Shown piece by piece: positions 50,306 through 58,151 of a stretch of DNA of 64,000 nucleotides (positions are counted from its first letter, which is position 1; each line of letters opens with the position of its first letter). The stretch is from assembly GCA_025757745.1 (NCBI GenBank), contig CP107217.1:992001-1056000 (forward strand), given 5' to 3'. This DNA comes from Coriobacteriaceae bacterium (GTDB lineage Bacteria; Actinomycetota; Coriobacteriia; Coriobacteriales; Coriobacteriaceae). The translations under genes were made by a program, and so were the position numbers. Below the pieces are notes generated by a model. The model saw only the letters and a list, made by a program, of their open reading frames with translations. It had not been told where the DNA came from and did not search any database.

Positions 50306-50395
50306 GTTGGCATTGGTATCGACATCGGTTCGACGGCCGCGAAGGCCGCGGTGGTGAAAAACGGATGGCGCCATTGCGTGGACCTGTGTCATGCC
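50306..50395 (+). pseudogene. Possible remnant of a BadF/HgdC-type ATPase (dehydratase activator) start
   Basis: The frame reads VGIGIDIGSTAAKAAVVKNG, close to the phosphate-1 loop that opens acyl-CoA dehydratase activators of the ASKHA fold. After about 25 residues the likeness ends and the frame stops at 50518 after Cys- and Pro-rich sequence. The only start is a TTG inside the preceding palindrome. A decayed 5' fragment is the simplest reading; chance similarity is not excluded. Confidence 0.3.
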
Positions 50396-50530
50396 GTCGG
50401 GCTGGTCGTCGGTCGGTGCGGCCATTCGTGCCCAGGCGCTCGCGTAGAGGGGGCTGCGATGCGTCGCCCGCTCTCGGCACCGCCATGCGTATACTGGGAG
50501 GAACTGATTGACCTATGAGAGGAGGAATCG

Positions 50531-51580
50531 ATGGCTGACGATTTCATCAAGCTCACGCAGATGACCGCTGCCTCTGGTTGAGCCGCTAAGTTGGCTCCTG
50601 GAGCCCTCGCCCAGGTCCTGGGCGACTTACCCAATGTGCATAACGACAACCTGCTCGTGGGGTTCGATACCTCCGACGATGCGAGCGTCTTTCGCGTTGG
50701 CGAAAACCTGGGTCTCGTGCAGTCCATCGACTTCTTCCCGCCGATGGTCGACGACCCGTTCCTGTTTGGCCAGATCGCCGCGGCTAACTCGCTGTCGGAC
50801 ATCTACGCCATGGGCGGTCGGCCGAGCCATGCCATGAACCTCCTGTGCATCCCCAGTTGCCTGGGCGTTGAGGTTGCCGGGCAGATTCTGGCGGGCGGCG
50901 CCGACAAGTGCGTCGAGGCGGGTTGCTCCATCGCGGGCGGCCACACCATCAACGACGACGAGCCCAAGTACGGCCTGTCCGTGAGCGGCTTTGTCGCGCT
51001 CGACCGCATGCTCGCCAACAGCGGCGCGCGCGTGGGCGATGTCCTGCTGCTGACCAAGGCGGTTGGCTCGGGCATCATCACCACGGCCATTAAGGGCGAG
51101 CTCATCGAGCAGGATGAGGCCAGCCCGATGTGGAACTCGATGTGTACCCTCAACGAGGCTCCGATTCGCCTGGCCGAGGGGCTCGAGCTTCACGGTTGCA
51201 CCGATGTCACGGGCTTTGGCCTGATTGGGCATGCGTGCGAGATGGCCGAGGGCTCGGGCGTGCAGATTGAGCTTGTGTCGGGAGTGGTGCCGCTCTTTGA
51301 CCAGGTGCTCGACATGGCGCGTCTGGGCATTATCCCAGCGGGCTCCTGCCGCAACCAGGACTTCTTTGGTCCGCGCGTGGCGGCAGACGATGACCTGGAG
51401 CCGGGCATGTTGGATGCACTGTACGATCCGCAGACCTCGGGTGGCTTGCTCATTGCGGCGCCTGTTGCCGATGTGGATGAGCTCGCGCGTCGTCTGCATG
51501 CCGAGGATCGCATCGCCGCCGTTATTGGTCGCGTGTGCGAGGCGGTGCCGGGCGGTCCTGCCGTTCGCGTTGTGCGCTAA
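50531..51580 (+). CDS. selD: Selenide, water dikinase SelD, itself a selenoprotein (in-frame TGA)
   Basis: 349 codons from ATG 50531 (GAGAGGAGG upstream). Codon 17 is TGA (50579-50581) inside MTAASG-U-AAKLAPGAL, exactly where SelD has its catalytic Cys or selenocysteine before the essential Lys. A SECIS-like hairpin follows. It makes selenophosphate from selenide and ATP for tRNA-Sec charging and Se cofactors. Other landmarks: FGQIAAANSLSDIYAMGGRP and GFGLIGHACEMAEGS, and PQTSGGLLIA. An annotation that starts after the TGA would miss the catalytic segment. yedF follows 60 bases on. Confidence 0.95.
50579..50625 (+). promoter_or_regulatory. SECIS-like element for selenocysteine insertion in selD
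   Basis: Downstream of the TGA are two adjacent hairpins: GGCTC/GAGCC at 50593-50605 and CGCCCA/TGGGCG at 50608-50624 with loop GGTCC. The apical GGUC starts about 33 nt after the UGA, inside the range known for bacterial SECIS loops, and resembles the AGGUCU loop bound by SelB in E. coli fdhF. Confidence 0.65.
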
Positions 51581-51640
51581 AGAAAACCGTTTATGCGACC
51601 GCCCGTCGTTTTGGGCGGCCGCATTCGAAAGGAATTTGCT

Positions 51641-52267
51641 ATGTCTACCAAGATTGAAGTCAATGCCATGGGCGATGCCTGCCCGTTGCCCGTCGTCAAG
51701 ACGCTCAAGGCTCTGAAATCACTCGGTGGCGAGGGCGTTGTGGTGACCTCGGTCGACAACGAGACCGCCGTCAAGAACATCTCCAAGATGGCGCAGGAAA
51801 AGAGCTGTACGGCCTCGGTCGAGAAGGTTGCAGATGCCGAGTGGCACGTGACCGTGGCGACCTCTGGTGCCGTTGCCGTGTCCGATCCCGAGCAGGATGG
51901 CGCTGCCTTCTGTGGTGCTGGCGCCGGTAAGGGCAAGCTGGTCGTATCCGTCTGCACCGACTGCATGGGTCGCGGTGACGACGAGCTGGGCCACAAGCTC
52001 ATGAAGGCCTTTATCTTTGCCGTGACGCAGCAGGAGGAGCTGCCCGCCACGATGCTCTTCTACAACGGCGGCGCCAAGCTCACCGTTGAGGGCTCTCCGG
52101 TGCTCGACGACCTCAAGGGCCTGGCCGAGCAGGGTGTCGAGATTCTCACCTGTGGTACCTGCCTCGACCACTATGGCATTAAAGACCAGCTTGCGGTGGG
52201 CGAGGTCACGAACATGTACGTGATCGTGGAGAAGATGGAGCAGGCCGTGCGCGTTGTGCGCCCGTAG
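51641..52267 (+). CDS. yedF: YedF, sulfurtransferase-like selenium metabolism protein
   Basis: 208 residues. The N-terminal TusA-like domain (1-75) has the GDACPLPVVKT motif with Cys14; the C-terminal DsrE-like domain has MLFYNGGAKLTVEGS and ILTCGTCLDHYGI (CxxC). This two-domain form travels with selD, and is thought to carry or deliver reactive selenium/sulfur. ATG 51641 follows GAAAGGAA. Sits between selD and the DUF3343 gene on the same strand with short gaps. Confidence 0.92.
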   Translation: MSTKIEVNAMGDACPLPVVKTLKALKSLGGEGVVVTSVDNETAVKNISKMAQEKSCTASVEKVADAEWHVTVATSGAVAVSDPEQDGAAFCGAGAGKGKLVVSVCTDCMGRGDDELGHKLMKAFIFAVTQQEELPATMLFYNGGAKLTVEGSPVLDDLKGLAEQGVEILTCGTCLDHYGIKDQLAVGEVTNMYVIVEKMEQAVRVVRP

Positions 52268-52286
52268 CGTATTGGTTGGAGTTGCC

Positions 52287-52538
52287 ATGAGGCAGAAGCG
52301 CCCGGCGCTTGTCATCACGTTTCCCACCACGGCGGCCGCCATGGGCTGCGAGACCCTGTGCATCGAGCGCGGCCTTCCCGGGCGAACGATTCCCGTACCC
52401 GGGGAGGTCGCTGCCGGCTGCGGTCTGTCGTGGAAGGCGTCGCCTGCCGATGAGGAGCTGCTGCGCGCCGAGCTTGCCGCTGCGGGCATTCCCACCGAGG
52501 GCTATACCGTGATTGATATGTGGGAGGTCGTGCGATGA
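52287..52538 (+). CDS. DUF3343 putative Se/S carrier-like protein
   Basis: 83 residues. VITFPTTAAAMGCETLCIER, GRTIPVPGEVAAGCGLSWKA and the end TEGYTVIDMW match the DUF3343 layout: a small alpha/beta protein with a conserved Cys in AGCGLSW. Members are encoded with SelD, YedF and cysteine desulfurase-like enzymes and are proposed to carry selenium or sulfur. Its stop overlaps the next start (ATGA), so the two are translationally coupled. Confidence 0.85.
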   Translation: MRQKRPALVITFPTTAAAMGCETLCIERGLPGRTIPVPGEVAAGCGLSWKASPADEELLRAELAAAGIPTEGYTVIDMWEVVR

Positions 52539-53674
52539 TCTATCTGGATAACGCGGCGACGACCATGCACAAGCCGCAAGCGGCTATCGATGCCGTGACG
52601 CAGGCGATGTGCTCGCTCGGCAATGCCGGGCGCGGCGCCACGTCGGGTGCCCTCGATGCGGCGCGTACCATCCACGGCTGCCGCGCCAAGCTTGCGCGCT
52701 TGCTGGGCTGTCCGCGTGCTGACCATGTGTGCTTTACCCCCAACTCCACCGCGGCGCTCAACACCGTTATCAATGGCGTGGTGCGCCCCGGCGACCGTGT
52801 GGTCACGACGGTGCTCGAGCACAACTCCGTGCTGCGTCCGCTCAACCGTCTGGCGGCAGAGCGGGGCGTGACCGTTGAGCATGCGGGCTGCGACGTGAAC
52901 GGCGTGCTCGACTACGACGAGCTCGAGCGGCTGGTCACGCTGGGTACGCGTGCCGTGGTGGTGACACACGCCTCCAATGTGACCGGCAACGCGGTCGACA
53001 TCGCGCACGTGGCGGCCATGGCCCACGCTGCCGGCGCGCTTGCAATCGTCGACGCCTCACAGTCTGCCGGCACGGTGCATATCGATATGCAGGCCATGGG
53101 TCTCGACATTGTGTGCTTTACCGGCCACAAGGGGCTCATGGGTCCGCAGGGGACCGGCGGCCTGGCCGTGGCTGAGGGCATCGATGTGGCTCCGTGGGCT
53201 ATGGGTGGCACGGGCGTGCACAGCTTCGATGCGCTGCAGCCGCTTGATTGGCCCACGCGCCTCGAGGCGGGCACGCTCAACGGCCACGGTATCGCCGGTC
53301 TTTCTGCCGGTCTCGACTTTATCGAGGTCCAGGGCGGGGTGGAGGCGATTGCGACTCACGAACGTGTGCTGGCCGAGCGCTTCCTCGCTGGCGTTCGCGA
53401 AATTCCTGGCATTGCGCTCTACGGTGCGTTTGACCAGCCGACGCGCTCGGCGATCGTCTCACTCAACGTGGGTGATATCGATTCGGCTGAGATTTCGGAC
53501 GCGCTCATGCAAGGGTGGGGGATTGCGACGCGCCCCGGTGCTCATTGCGCTCCGCTCATGCACCGCGCGTTAGGTACCGAGCGCCAGGGTGTCGTCCGCT
53601 TCTCGTTTGGGTATTTCAACACGACCGAAGAAGTCGATATCGCGATTGACGCTTTGCGCGATTTAGCCTGCTAA
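52535..53674 (+). CDS. Cysteine desulfurase/selenocysteine lyase-like PLP enzyme
   Basis: 379 residues, class-V aminotransferase fold. MIYLDNAATTMHKPQAAIDA is the N-terminus, VVTTVLEHNSVLRPLNRL binds PLP, and CFTGHKGLMGPQGTGGL holds the PLP Lys. The C-terminal active-site segment IATRPGAHCAPLMHRALGT carries the catalytic Cys. The setting (selD, yedF, DUF3343) suggests mobilising selenium from selenocysteine or sulfur for a Se-dependent Mo hydroxylase. ATG 52535 overlaps the previous stop; GGGAGG precedes it. Confidence 0.9.
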   Translation: MIYLDNAATTMHKPQAAIDAVTQAMCSLGNAGRGATSGALDAARTIHGCRAKLARLLGCPRADHVCFTPNSTAALNTVINGVVRPGDRVVTTVLEHNSVLRPLNRLAAERGVTVEHAGCDVNGVLDYDELERLVTLGTRAVVVTHASNVTGNAVDIAHVAAMAHAAGALAIVDASQSAGTVHIDMQAMGLDIVCFTGHKGLMGPQGTGGLAVAEGIDVAPWAMGGTGVHSFDALQPLDWPTRLEAGTLNGHGIAGLSAGLDFIEVQGGVEAIATHERVLAERFLAGVREIPGIALYGAFDQPTRSAIVSLNVGDIDSAEISDALMQGWGIATRPGAHCAPLMHRALGTERQGVVRFSFGYFNTTEEVDIAIDALRDLAC

Positions 53675-53741
53675 AGCGTATATACTTGCGGGACGGGTCT
53701 TTTGCCCGTTTCGTTTTAGTTTCGACCCGAAAGGTGTGCCC

Positions 53742-55100
53742 ATGGCTTCATCCGCCCCGCGCGGCTTGCGCTCCGACCATGTCGTCACGGTCGGCATCGC
53801 CCTGTTCTCGATGCTCTTTGGCGCCGGCAACCTCATTATTCCGCCGCTGCTGGCGCTGCAGGCAGGTTCTGCCACGCCGGTCGCCATGCTCGGCTTTCTG
53901 ATCGCTGCCATCGGCCTGCCCGTCATGGGCTTTATCGCCGTGGCGCTTGCCGGAACGGCGCGCGAGCTTGCCGACCGCGTGCACCCCAAGTTTGGCGAGT
54001 TCTTTGTCGCGGCGGTGTATCTGGCCATCGGCCCGTGCCTGGCCATTCCGCGCACAAGTTCCACGGCCTTCGAGATGCTGGTTCCGCTACTGCCCGAGGA
54101 TGTCTCGCTCGGCACGGCGCGCCTGGTGTTTGCCGTTGGTTTCTTTGTCGTCGCGTTTGCGCTCACGCTGCGCCCGGGCGTTATCACGCGCGTGCTCGGC
54201 CGCATTACGGGCCCCGCGCTCATCGCCCTTATCGTATTGGTCGTGGGCGCCGCCGTGGTCTCGCCGCTGGGTTCCGCTGCCGCGCCGCAGGCTCCCTATG
54301 ATGACGGCGCCGCCGTGCAAGGCTTTTTGACCGGCTACCAGACCATGGACCTGCTCGCGTCGCTCGCCTTTGGCATCATTATCGCCGAGACCATCCACGA
54401 GCTGGGCGTTACCGATGACAAGCGCGTGGCCTTCGAGATTTCGCGTTCTGGTGTGATCGCCGGCGTGCTCATGGCCATCATTTACTGCGGCTTGGGCCTT
54501 GCCGGTATGCAGCTCGGCACCGTGATGCCCGACGCCACCAACGGCGCCGCCATCCTCGCCCGTTCGGCCTCCATGCATTTTGGGCTTGCCGGCACGGTCG
54601 TGGTCTTTGCGATCTTTTTCCTCGCCTGCATGAACGTGTGCATCGGCCTTATCAGCTGCTGCTCGCGTTACTTCTGCGAGACGTATGTGGTTAAAGGGGG
54701 AGCGGAGGCTTCCGAGGAGGCCATGCGCCGCCCCTTTGCGATTCTTGCCTTTGTGTTCGCGGCGTTTTCGTGCGTGCTCTCCAACGTTGGCCTCGACGTG
54801 ATCCTCATGTTCTCGGTGCCCATGCTCAACGCCCTGTATCCCGTCGCCATCGTGCTGGTGCTTATGGGCCTGGTGCACGGTTTTTGCGATGCGCATCCGC
54901 AGGTGTGGGTTTGGGTCGGCGGCGTTGTCGCGGTGCAGAGCGTGATCACGTCGGTCCGCGATGCGTTCTTTGCTGGTGCGTGGCTGCCGTTCGATGCGTT
55001 ACCACTGGCAGATATCGGTGCTGCGTGGGCACCGGTTGCTGTGGTGGCGTTTGTGATCGGCCTGGTTCATAGCCAGTTTGTCGCACATTCGAGGAGCTAG
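53742..55100 (+). CDS. brnQ: Branched-chain amino acid transporter BrnQ (LIVCS family)
   Basis: 452 residues with about 12 membrane segments. The N-terminal signature LFSMLFGAGNLIIPPLLAL is the LIVCS cation-binding segment; AVYLAIGPCLAIPRTSSTAFE and DLLASLAFGIIIAETIHELG are further family landmarks. It imports Leu, Ile and Val with Na+ or H+. ATG 53742 follows GAAAGG. It interrupts the selenium gene set without evident functional link. Confidence 0.92.
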   Translation: MASSAPRGLRSDHVVTVGIALFSMLFGAGNLIIPPLLALQAGSATPVAMLGFLIAAIGLPVMGFIAVALAGTARELADRVHPKFGEFFVAAVYLAIGPCLAIPRTSSTAFEMLVPLLPEDVSLGTARLVFAVGFFVVAFALTLRPGVITRVLGRITGPALIALIVLVVGAAVVSPLGSAAAPQAPYDDGAAVQGFLTGYQTMDLLASLAFGIIIAETIHELGVTDDKRVAFEISRSGVIAGVLMAIIYCGLGLAGMQLGTVMPDATNGAAILARSASMHFGLAGTVVVFAIFFLACMNVCIGLISCCSRYFCETYVVKGGAEASEEAMRRPFAILAFVFAAFSCVLSNVGLDVILMFSVPMLNALYPVAIVLVLMGLVHGFCDAHPQVWVWVGGVVAVQSVITSVRDAFFAGAWLPFDALPLADIGAAWAPVAVVAFVIGLVHSQFVAHSRS

Positions 55101-55111
55101 GGTTTCTGCGC

Positions 55112-55140
55112 TTGCACAGGCGGGGAGTCTCCCCTATAAT
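55112..55140 (+). promoter_or_regulatory. Promoter of the tRNA-Pro/tRNA-Gly operon
   Basis: TTGCAC (55112-55117) and TATAAT (55135-55140) with ideal 17-bp spacing; transcription would start near 55147, 45 bases before tRNA-Pro. Confidence 0.85.
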
Positions 55141-55191
55141 TTCCTTCGCTTTGGGACACGCAAGGTTTAGACCTTAGCTGCTCAACACCTT

Positions 55192-55268
55192 CGGGACGTG
55201 GCGTAGTTTGGTAGCGCGCCTGCTTTGGGAGCAGGATGTCGCAGGTTCAAATCCTGTCGTCCCGACCA
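55192..55268 (+). tRNA. tRNA-Pro (anticodon TGG)
   Basis: A 77-nt cloverleaf: acceptor CGGGACG pairs with CGTCCCG, the anticodon arm CCTGC-TTTGGGA-GCAGG gives TGG, and the T-loop is GTTCAAATC. The 3' CCA is encoded. Confidence 0.97.
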
Positions 55269-55274
55269 TATCTT

Positions 55275-55348
55275 GCGGGCGTAGTTCAATGGTAGAACCC
55301 CAGCCTTCCAAGCTGATGACGCGGGTTCGATTCCCGTCGCCCGCTCCA
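55275..55348 (+). tRNA. tRNA-Gly (anticodon TCC)
   Basis: A 74-nt cloverleaf: acceptor GCGGGCG pairs with CGCCCGC, the anticodon arm CCAGC-CTTCCAA-GCTGA gives TCC, and the T-loop is GGTTCGATTCC. CCA is encoded. It follows tRNA-Pro by six bases. Its 3' half is copied twice just downstream. Confidence 0.97.
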
Positions 55349-55361
55349 TATGAATTGTTTT

Positions 55362-55400
55362 AACGGCTTTGGTTTCCTTTGGGGACCAGAGCCGTTTTCG
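55362..55400 (+). terminator. Intrinsic terminator of the tRNA operon
   Basis: A 12-bp stem with one G-U pair (AACGGCTTTGGT with ACCAGAGCCGTT) followed by TTTTCG. Confidence 0.85.
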
Positions 55401-55409
55401 TTTACGCAC

Positions 55410-55551
55410 CGGGCGACGGGAATCGAGCCCGCCAGGGTGCGGAGCTGAGAAAATGCGTGAGCATTTTCCAGCGCAGCACGCAAGGGCCGAAGGCCCGCAG
55501 CGAAACAAGGATTTGCGAAGCAAATCCTTGGACTTCCCGTCGCCCGCTCCA
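55410..55551. repeat. Hairpin cluster bounded by inverted copies of the tRNA-Gly 3' end
   Basis: 55410-55432 is the reverse complement of tRNA-Gly 55321-55343 with one mismatch; 55534-55551 is an exact direct copy of tRNA-Gly 55331-55348 including CCA. Between them lie three perfect hairpins: GAAAATGC/GCATTTTC (55449-55468), GGGCC/GGCCC (55484-55496) and CAAGGATTTGC/GCAAATCCTTG (55506-55530). No protein gene is supported. It fills the gap between the tRNA terminator and the formate channel gene. Confidence 0.85.
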
Positions 55552-55671
55552 AGCTATATAATCGCAGGCCAATATGCTAATTTGGCTTGCGTTTATTTTT
55601 ATTCCGTCCGACCTCGCGGGGCAAATGAACCAGGAGCGTTTGCCCCAAGTCGTAAGAAAGAAGTGGTTGCT

Positions 55672-56508
55672 ATGGCACAGAGCAAGGCAGACTATCCCAC
55701 CCCCGATTGCCTGGCGCCCGCCGCGATCGAGGCCAAGACCGAGGCCGCCGGCGTTGCCAAGGCCAGCCTGCCTGCCCCGAAGGCCTTTTTGCTCGCCATG
55801 TTCGCCGGCGCGTTTATCGCTTTCGGCGGCCTGTTCTTCACGGTCTTTCTGAGCGATGCGTCCCTTGGTTGGGGCGCCCAGCGCTTTGTGGGCGGCCTTG
55901 CTTTTTGCCTGGGACTGGTGCTCGTGCTCATTTGCGGCGCGGAGCTGTTTACCGGTAACTCGCTGATGGTGTGCGCGCTTAAGAGCAAAAAGATCACGTT
56001 TGTACAGATGCTCAAAGCCTGGGCCATTGTTTGGATCGGCAACTTTGTCGGCGCCCTGTTCGTTGTCTTTTTGATTTATATGGCAGCCATTTACAAGCTC
56101 AACGGTGAGGCGGTTGCCAACACCATGGTGAGCGTCGCCGCCGGTAAGGTCACGATCGATGCCGTCACCATCTTCTTCCGCGGTATTCTGTGCAACATCT
56201 TTGTGTGCCTGGCCGTATGGATCGGTACCGCCGGCAAGTCCGTGGTCGACAAGGTCGTGGGCATTCTGCTGCCTATTGCCGCCTTTGTGGTCTGCGGTTT
56301 TGAGCACTGCGTCGCTAACATGTACTTTTTGCCCATGGGCATTTTGATGCACTCCTGCGGCTATGGAGCCGATGTTGCCGGCGCCGCCGCTCTTAACGCG
56401 GCGGGTCTGGCGCTCAACCTTTCGGTCTCCACGCTGGGCAATATCGTGGGCGGCGCCCTGATCGTGGCGCTGGGTTACTGGTTTATCTACGCCAACAAGG
56501 AGGCCTAA
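55672..56508 (+). CDS. Formate/nitrite transporter family channel (FocA-like)
   Basis: 278 residues with six membrane segments. Landmarks of the FNT pentameric channel: FAGAFIAFGGLFFTVF near 42-60, CGAELFTGNSLMVC, WIGNFVGALFVVF, GILCNIFVCLAVW and GFEHCVANMYFLPMGI with the pore His. It could carry formate, nitrite or hydrosulfide; the closeness to selenocysteine genes (formate dehydrogenases are often selenoproteins) favours formate. ATG 55672 follows GAAAGAAG. Confidence 0.9.
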   Translation: MAQSKADYPTPDCLAPAAIEAKTEAAGVAKASLPAPKAFLLAMFAGAFIAFGGLFFTVFLSDASLGWGAQRFVGGLAFCLGLVLVLICGAELFTGNSLMVCALKSKKITFVQMLKAWAIVWIGNFVGALFVVFLIYMAAIYKLNGEAVANTMVSVAAGKVTIDAVTIFFRGILCNIFVCLAVWIGTAGKSVVDKVVGILLPIAAFVVCGFEHCVANMYFLPMGILMHSCGYGADVAGAAALNAAGLALNLSVSTLGNIVGGALIVALGYWFIYANKEA

Positions 56509-56530
56509 AGGCCCCAGGCCATAACCGACC

Positions 56531-56616
56531 AAAGAGGGACAGGTTTATTTTGGCAGGTTTTGAACGAGGCGCTGCGCCGTCTTGCCACGAGCTGCCATAA
56601 TGGACCTGTCCCTTTT
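56531..56616. repeat. Inverted repeat of the GGGACAGGT family
   Basis: AAAGAGGGACAGGT (56531-56544) and ACCTGTCCCTTTT (56604-56616) flank an interior with further pairing GGCAGG...CTGCC and GGCGC/GCGCC. Located between the formate channel gene and selA. Confidence 0.7.
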
Positions 56617-56693
56617 GCGTACGCGTCGCCATTGTTTGGCAAATGACGACCATGGGGGACCTGCTTTTTATTGAATATGTCGAAAGGCTTTCC

Positions 56694-58151
56694 ATGAGCG
56701 ACTGCGAATCCATGCCCGCCGAGGTGCGCGACCGCCTGCGCTCCATTCCCGCTGTCCACGAGCTGCTGTCCGAGTGGCCGGTCATGAAGGCTGCCGGCGA
56801 TGCGGGCGACACGATCGTGCGCGAGGCGATCGATACCGAGCTCGATGCCGAGCGCGCGGCGATTCGCTCCGGCTCCCCCGCAAGGAACAAACGTGAGCTT
56901 GCCTTAGCTATCGAGCGGCGGTGCCACCGCCTGTCCCTGCCGACCCTGCGCCCCGCCGTCAACGCGACGGGCGTTGTGATTCACACCAATCTGGGCCGCG
57001 CTCCGCTCGCTCCCGCGGCGGTGCAGGCGGTGACCGACGTCGCCCGTGGCTACAGCACGCTCGAGTATGACGTTGCGACCTGCGCTCGCGGGGGCCGCAA
57101 GGAGCATGCCGCGCGTTTGCTGCGCACGCTCACAGGGGCGCAGGACGCCTTGGTCGTCAACAATAACGCCGCGGCGGTGCTGCTGGTGCTTGCCGCGCAT
57201 GCGTGCGGCAAAGAGGTCATCGTGAGCCGCGGCGAGCTGGTCGAGGTGGGCGGCAGCTTCCGCATCCCCGACATCATGGCGGCCTCGGGCGCCAAGCTTG
57301 TCGAGGTGGGCTCTACCAACCGCACGCATCTGGATGATTATCGAAGCGCCATTACGCCCAACACGGCGATGATCCTGAAAGTTCATCCTTCCAACTACCG
57401 TATCGAGGGCTTTCACGAGGAGGTCTCGGCGGCGGAGCTTTCTGCGCTGGCGCATGAACATGGCCTTTTGCTTTACGAGGACCAAGGCTCGGGCGCTTTG
57501 CTGGCAGATGGGGTACTCGCCGATGCGGGGGAAAAGCTCACGTCCGCCTCGCTTTGCGCCGGCGCCGACGTTGTCTCGTGCTCGGGGGACAAGCTGCTCG
57601 GCGCTTCGCAGGCGGGCATTATTCTCGGCAGCGCCCAGGCGATTGCCGCCTGCGCCTCTCATCCGCTTATGCGCGCGCTTCGCCCCGGCAAGCTCACGCT
57701 CGCGGCGCTCGAGGCCACCCTGCGCCTGTATGTGGCCGGCTCCGATACGGCATATCGGGAGATCCCGGTGCTCAACATGCTTTCCGGCGCGCCGGCTCCG
57801 CTCGAGCGTCAGGCCAAGCGCCTACACGACCGCATGCTGCGCAAACTTCGCGAGTTTCAGTGCGAGGACGCGGTGGAGCTGCAGGTTGTCGAGGGCGCCT
57901 CTGCCCCCGGCGGCGGGTCGCTGCCGACTGTCGAGCTCCCAACCTTTTGCGTTGCCGTCTGCCCCGTCGATGGGCGCCTATCCGCCGATGGCCTGAAGCG
58001 CGCCATGGTTCAGGAGCCCGACATGCCGGTCGTCACGCGCGTGCGGCACGAACAGGTGCTGTTTGACGTCCGCACGCTTTTGCACGATACCGACCTTGAT
58101 CTGTGCGCATCTGCATTGGCCGCTGCCGTGCGAGCGGGTTTGCGTCGATGA
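56694..58151 (+). CDS. selA: L-seryl-tRNA(Sec) selenium transferase
   Basis: 485 residues, usual for SelA. This PLP enzyme converts Ser-tRNA(Sec) to Sec-tRNA(Sec) with selenophosphate. Landmarks: NATGVVIHTNLGRAPL, VNNNAAAVLLVLAAHA, RGELVEVGGSFRIPDIM and the PLP Lys (about 299) in SCSGDKLLGASQAGII. The N-terminal tRNA-binding domain covers about 1-70. ATG 56694 follows GAAAGG. Its stop overlaps selB (ATGA). Confidence 0.96.
   Translation: MSDCESMPAEVRDRLRSIPAVHELLSEWPVMKAAGDAGDTIVREAIDTELDAERAAIRSGSPARNKRELALAIERRCHRLSLPTLRPAVNATGVVIHTNLGRAPLAPAAVQAVTDVARGYSTLEYDVATCARGGRKEHAARLLRTLTGAQDALVVNNNAAAVLLVLAAHACGKEVIVSRGELVEVGGSFRIPDIMAASGAKLVEVGSTNRTHLDDYRSAITPNTAMILKVHPSNYRIEGFHEEVSAAELSALAHEHGLLLYEDQGSGALLADGVLADAGEKLTSASLCAGADVVSCSGDKLLGASQAGIILGSAQAIAACASHPLMRALRPGKLTLAALEATLRLYVAGSDTAYREIPVLNMLSGAPAPLERQAKRLHDRMLRKLREFQCEDAVELQVVEGASAPGGGSLPTVELPTFCVAVCPVDGRLSADGLKRAMVQEPDMPVVTRVRHEQVLFDVRTLLHDTDLDLCASALAAAVRAGLRR

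Noticed and set aside
55275..55551. Prophage or island attachment site at tRNA-Gly
   Set aside because: There is no integrase or foreign gene between the copies; only 200 bp separate them. Kept as a finding about the repeat, not as an att site.
55182..55552. Minus-strand frames with peptides like SGRRESNPRHQLGRLGFYH and SGRQDLNLRHPAPKAGALP
   Set aside because: These are translations of the antisense of the two tRNAs and the tRNA-like copies, a well-known false protein.
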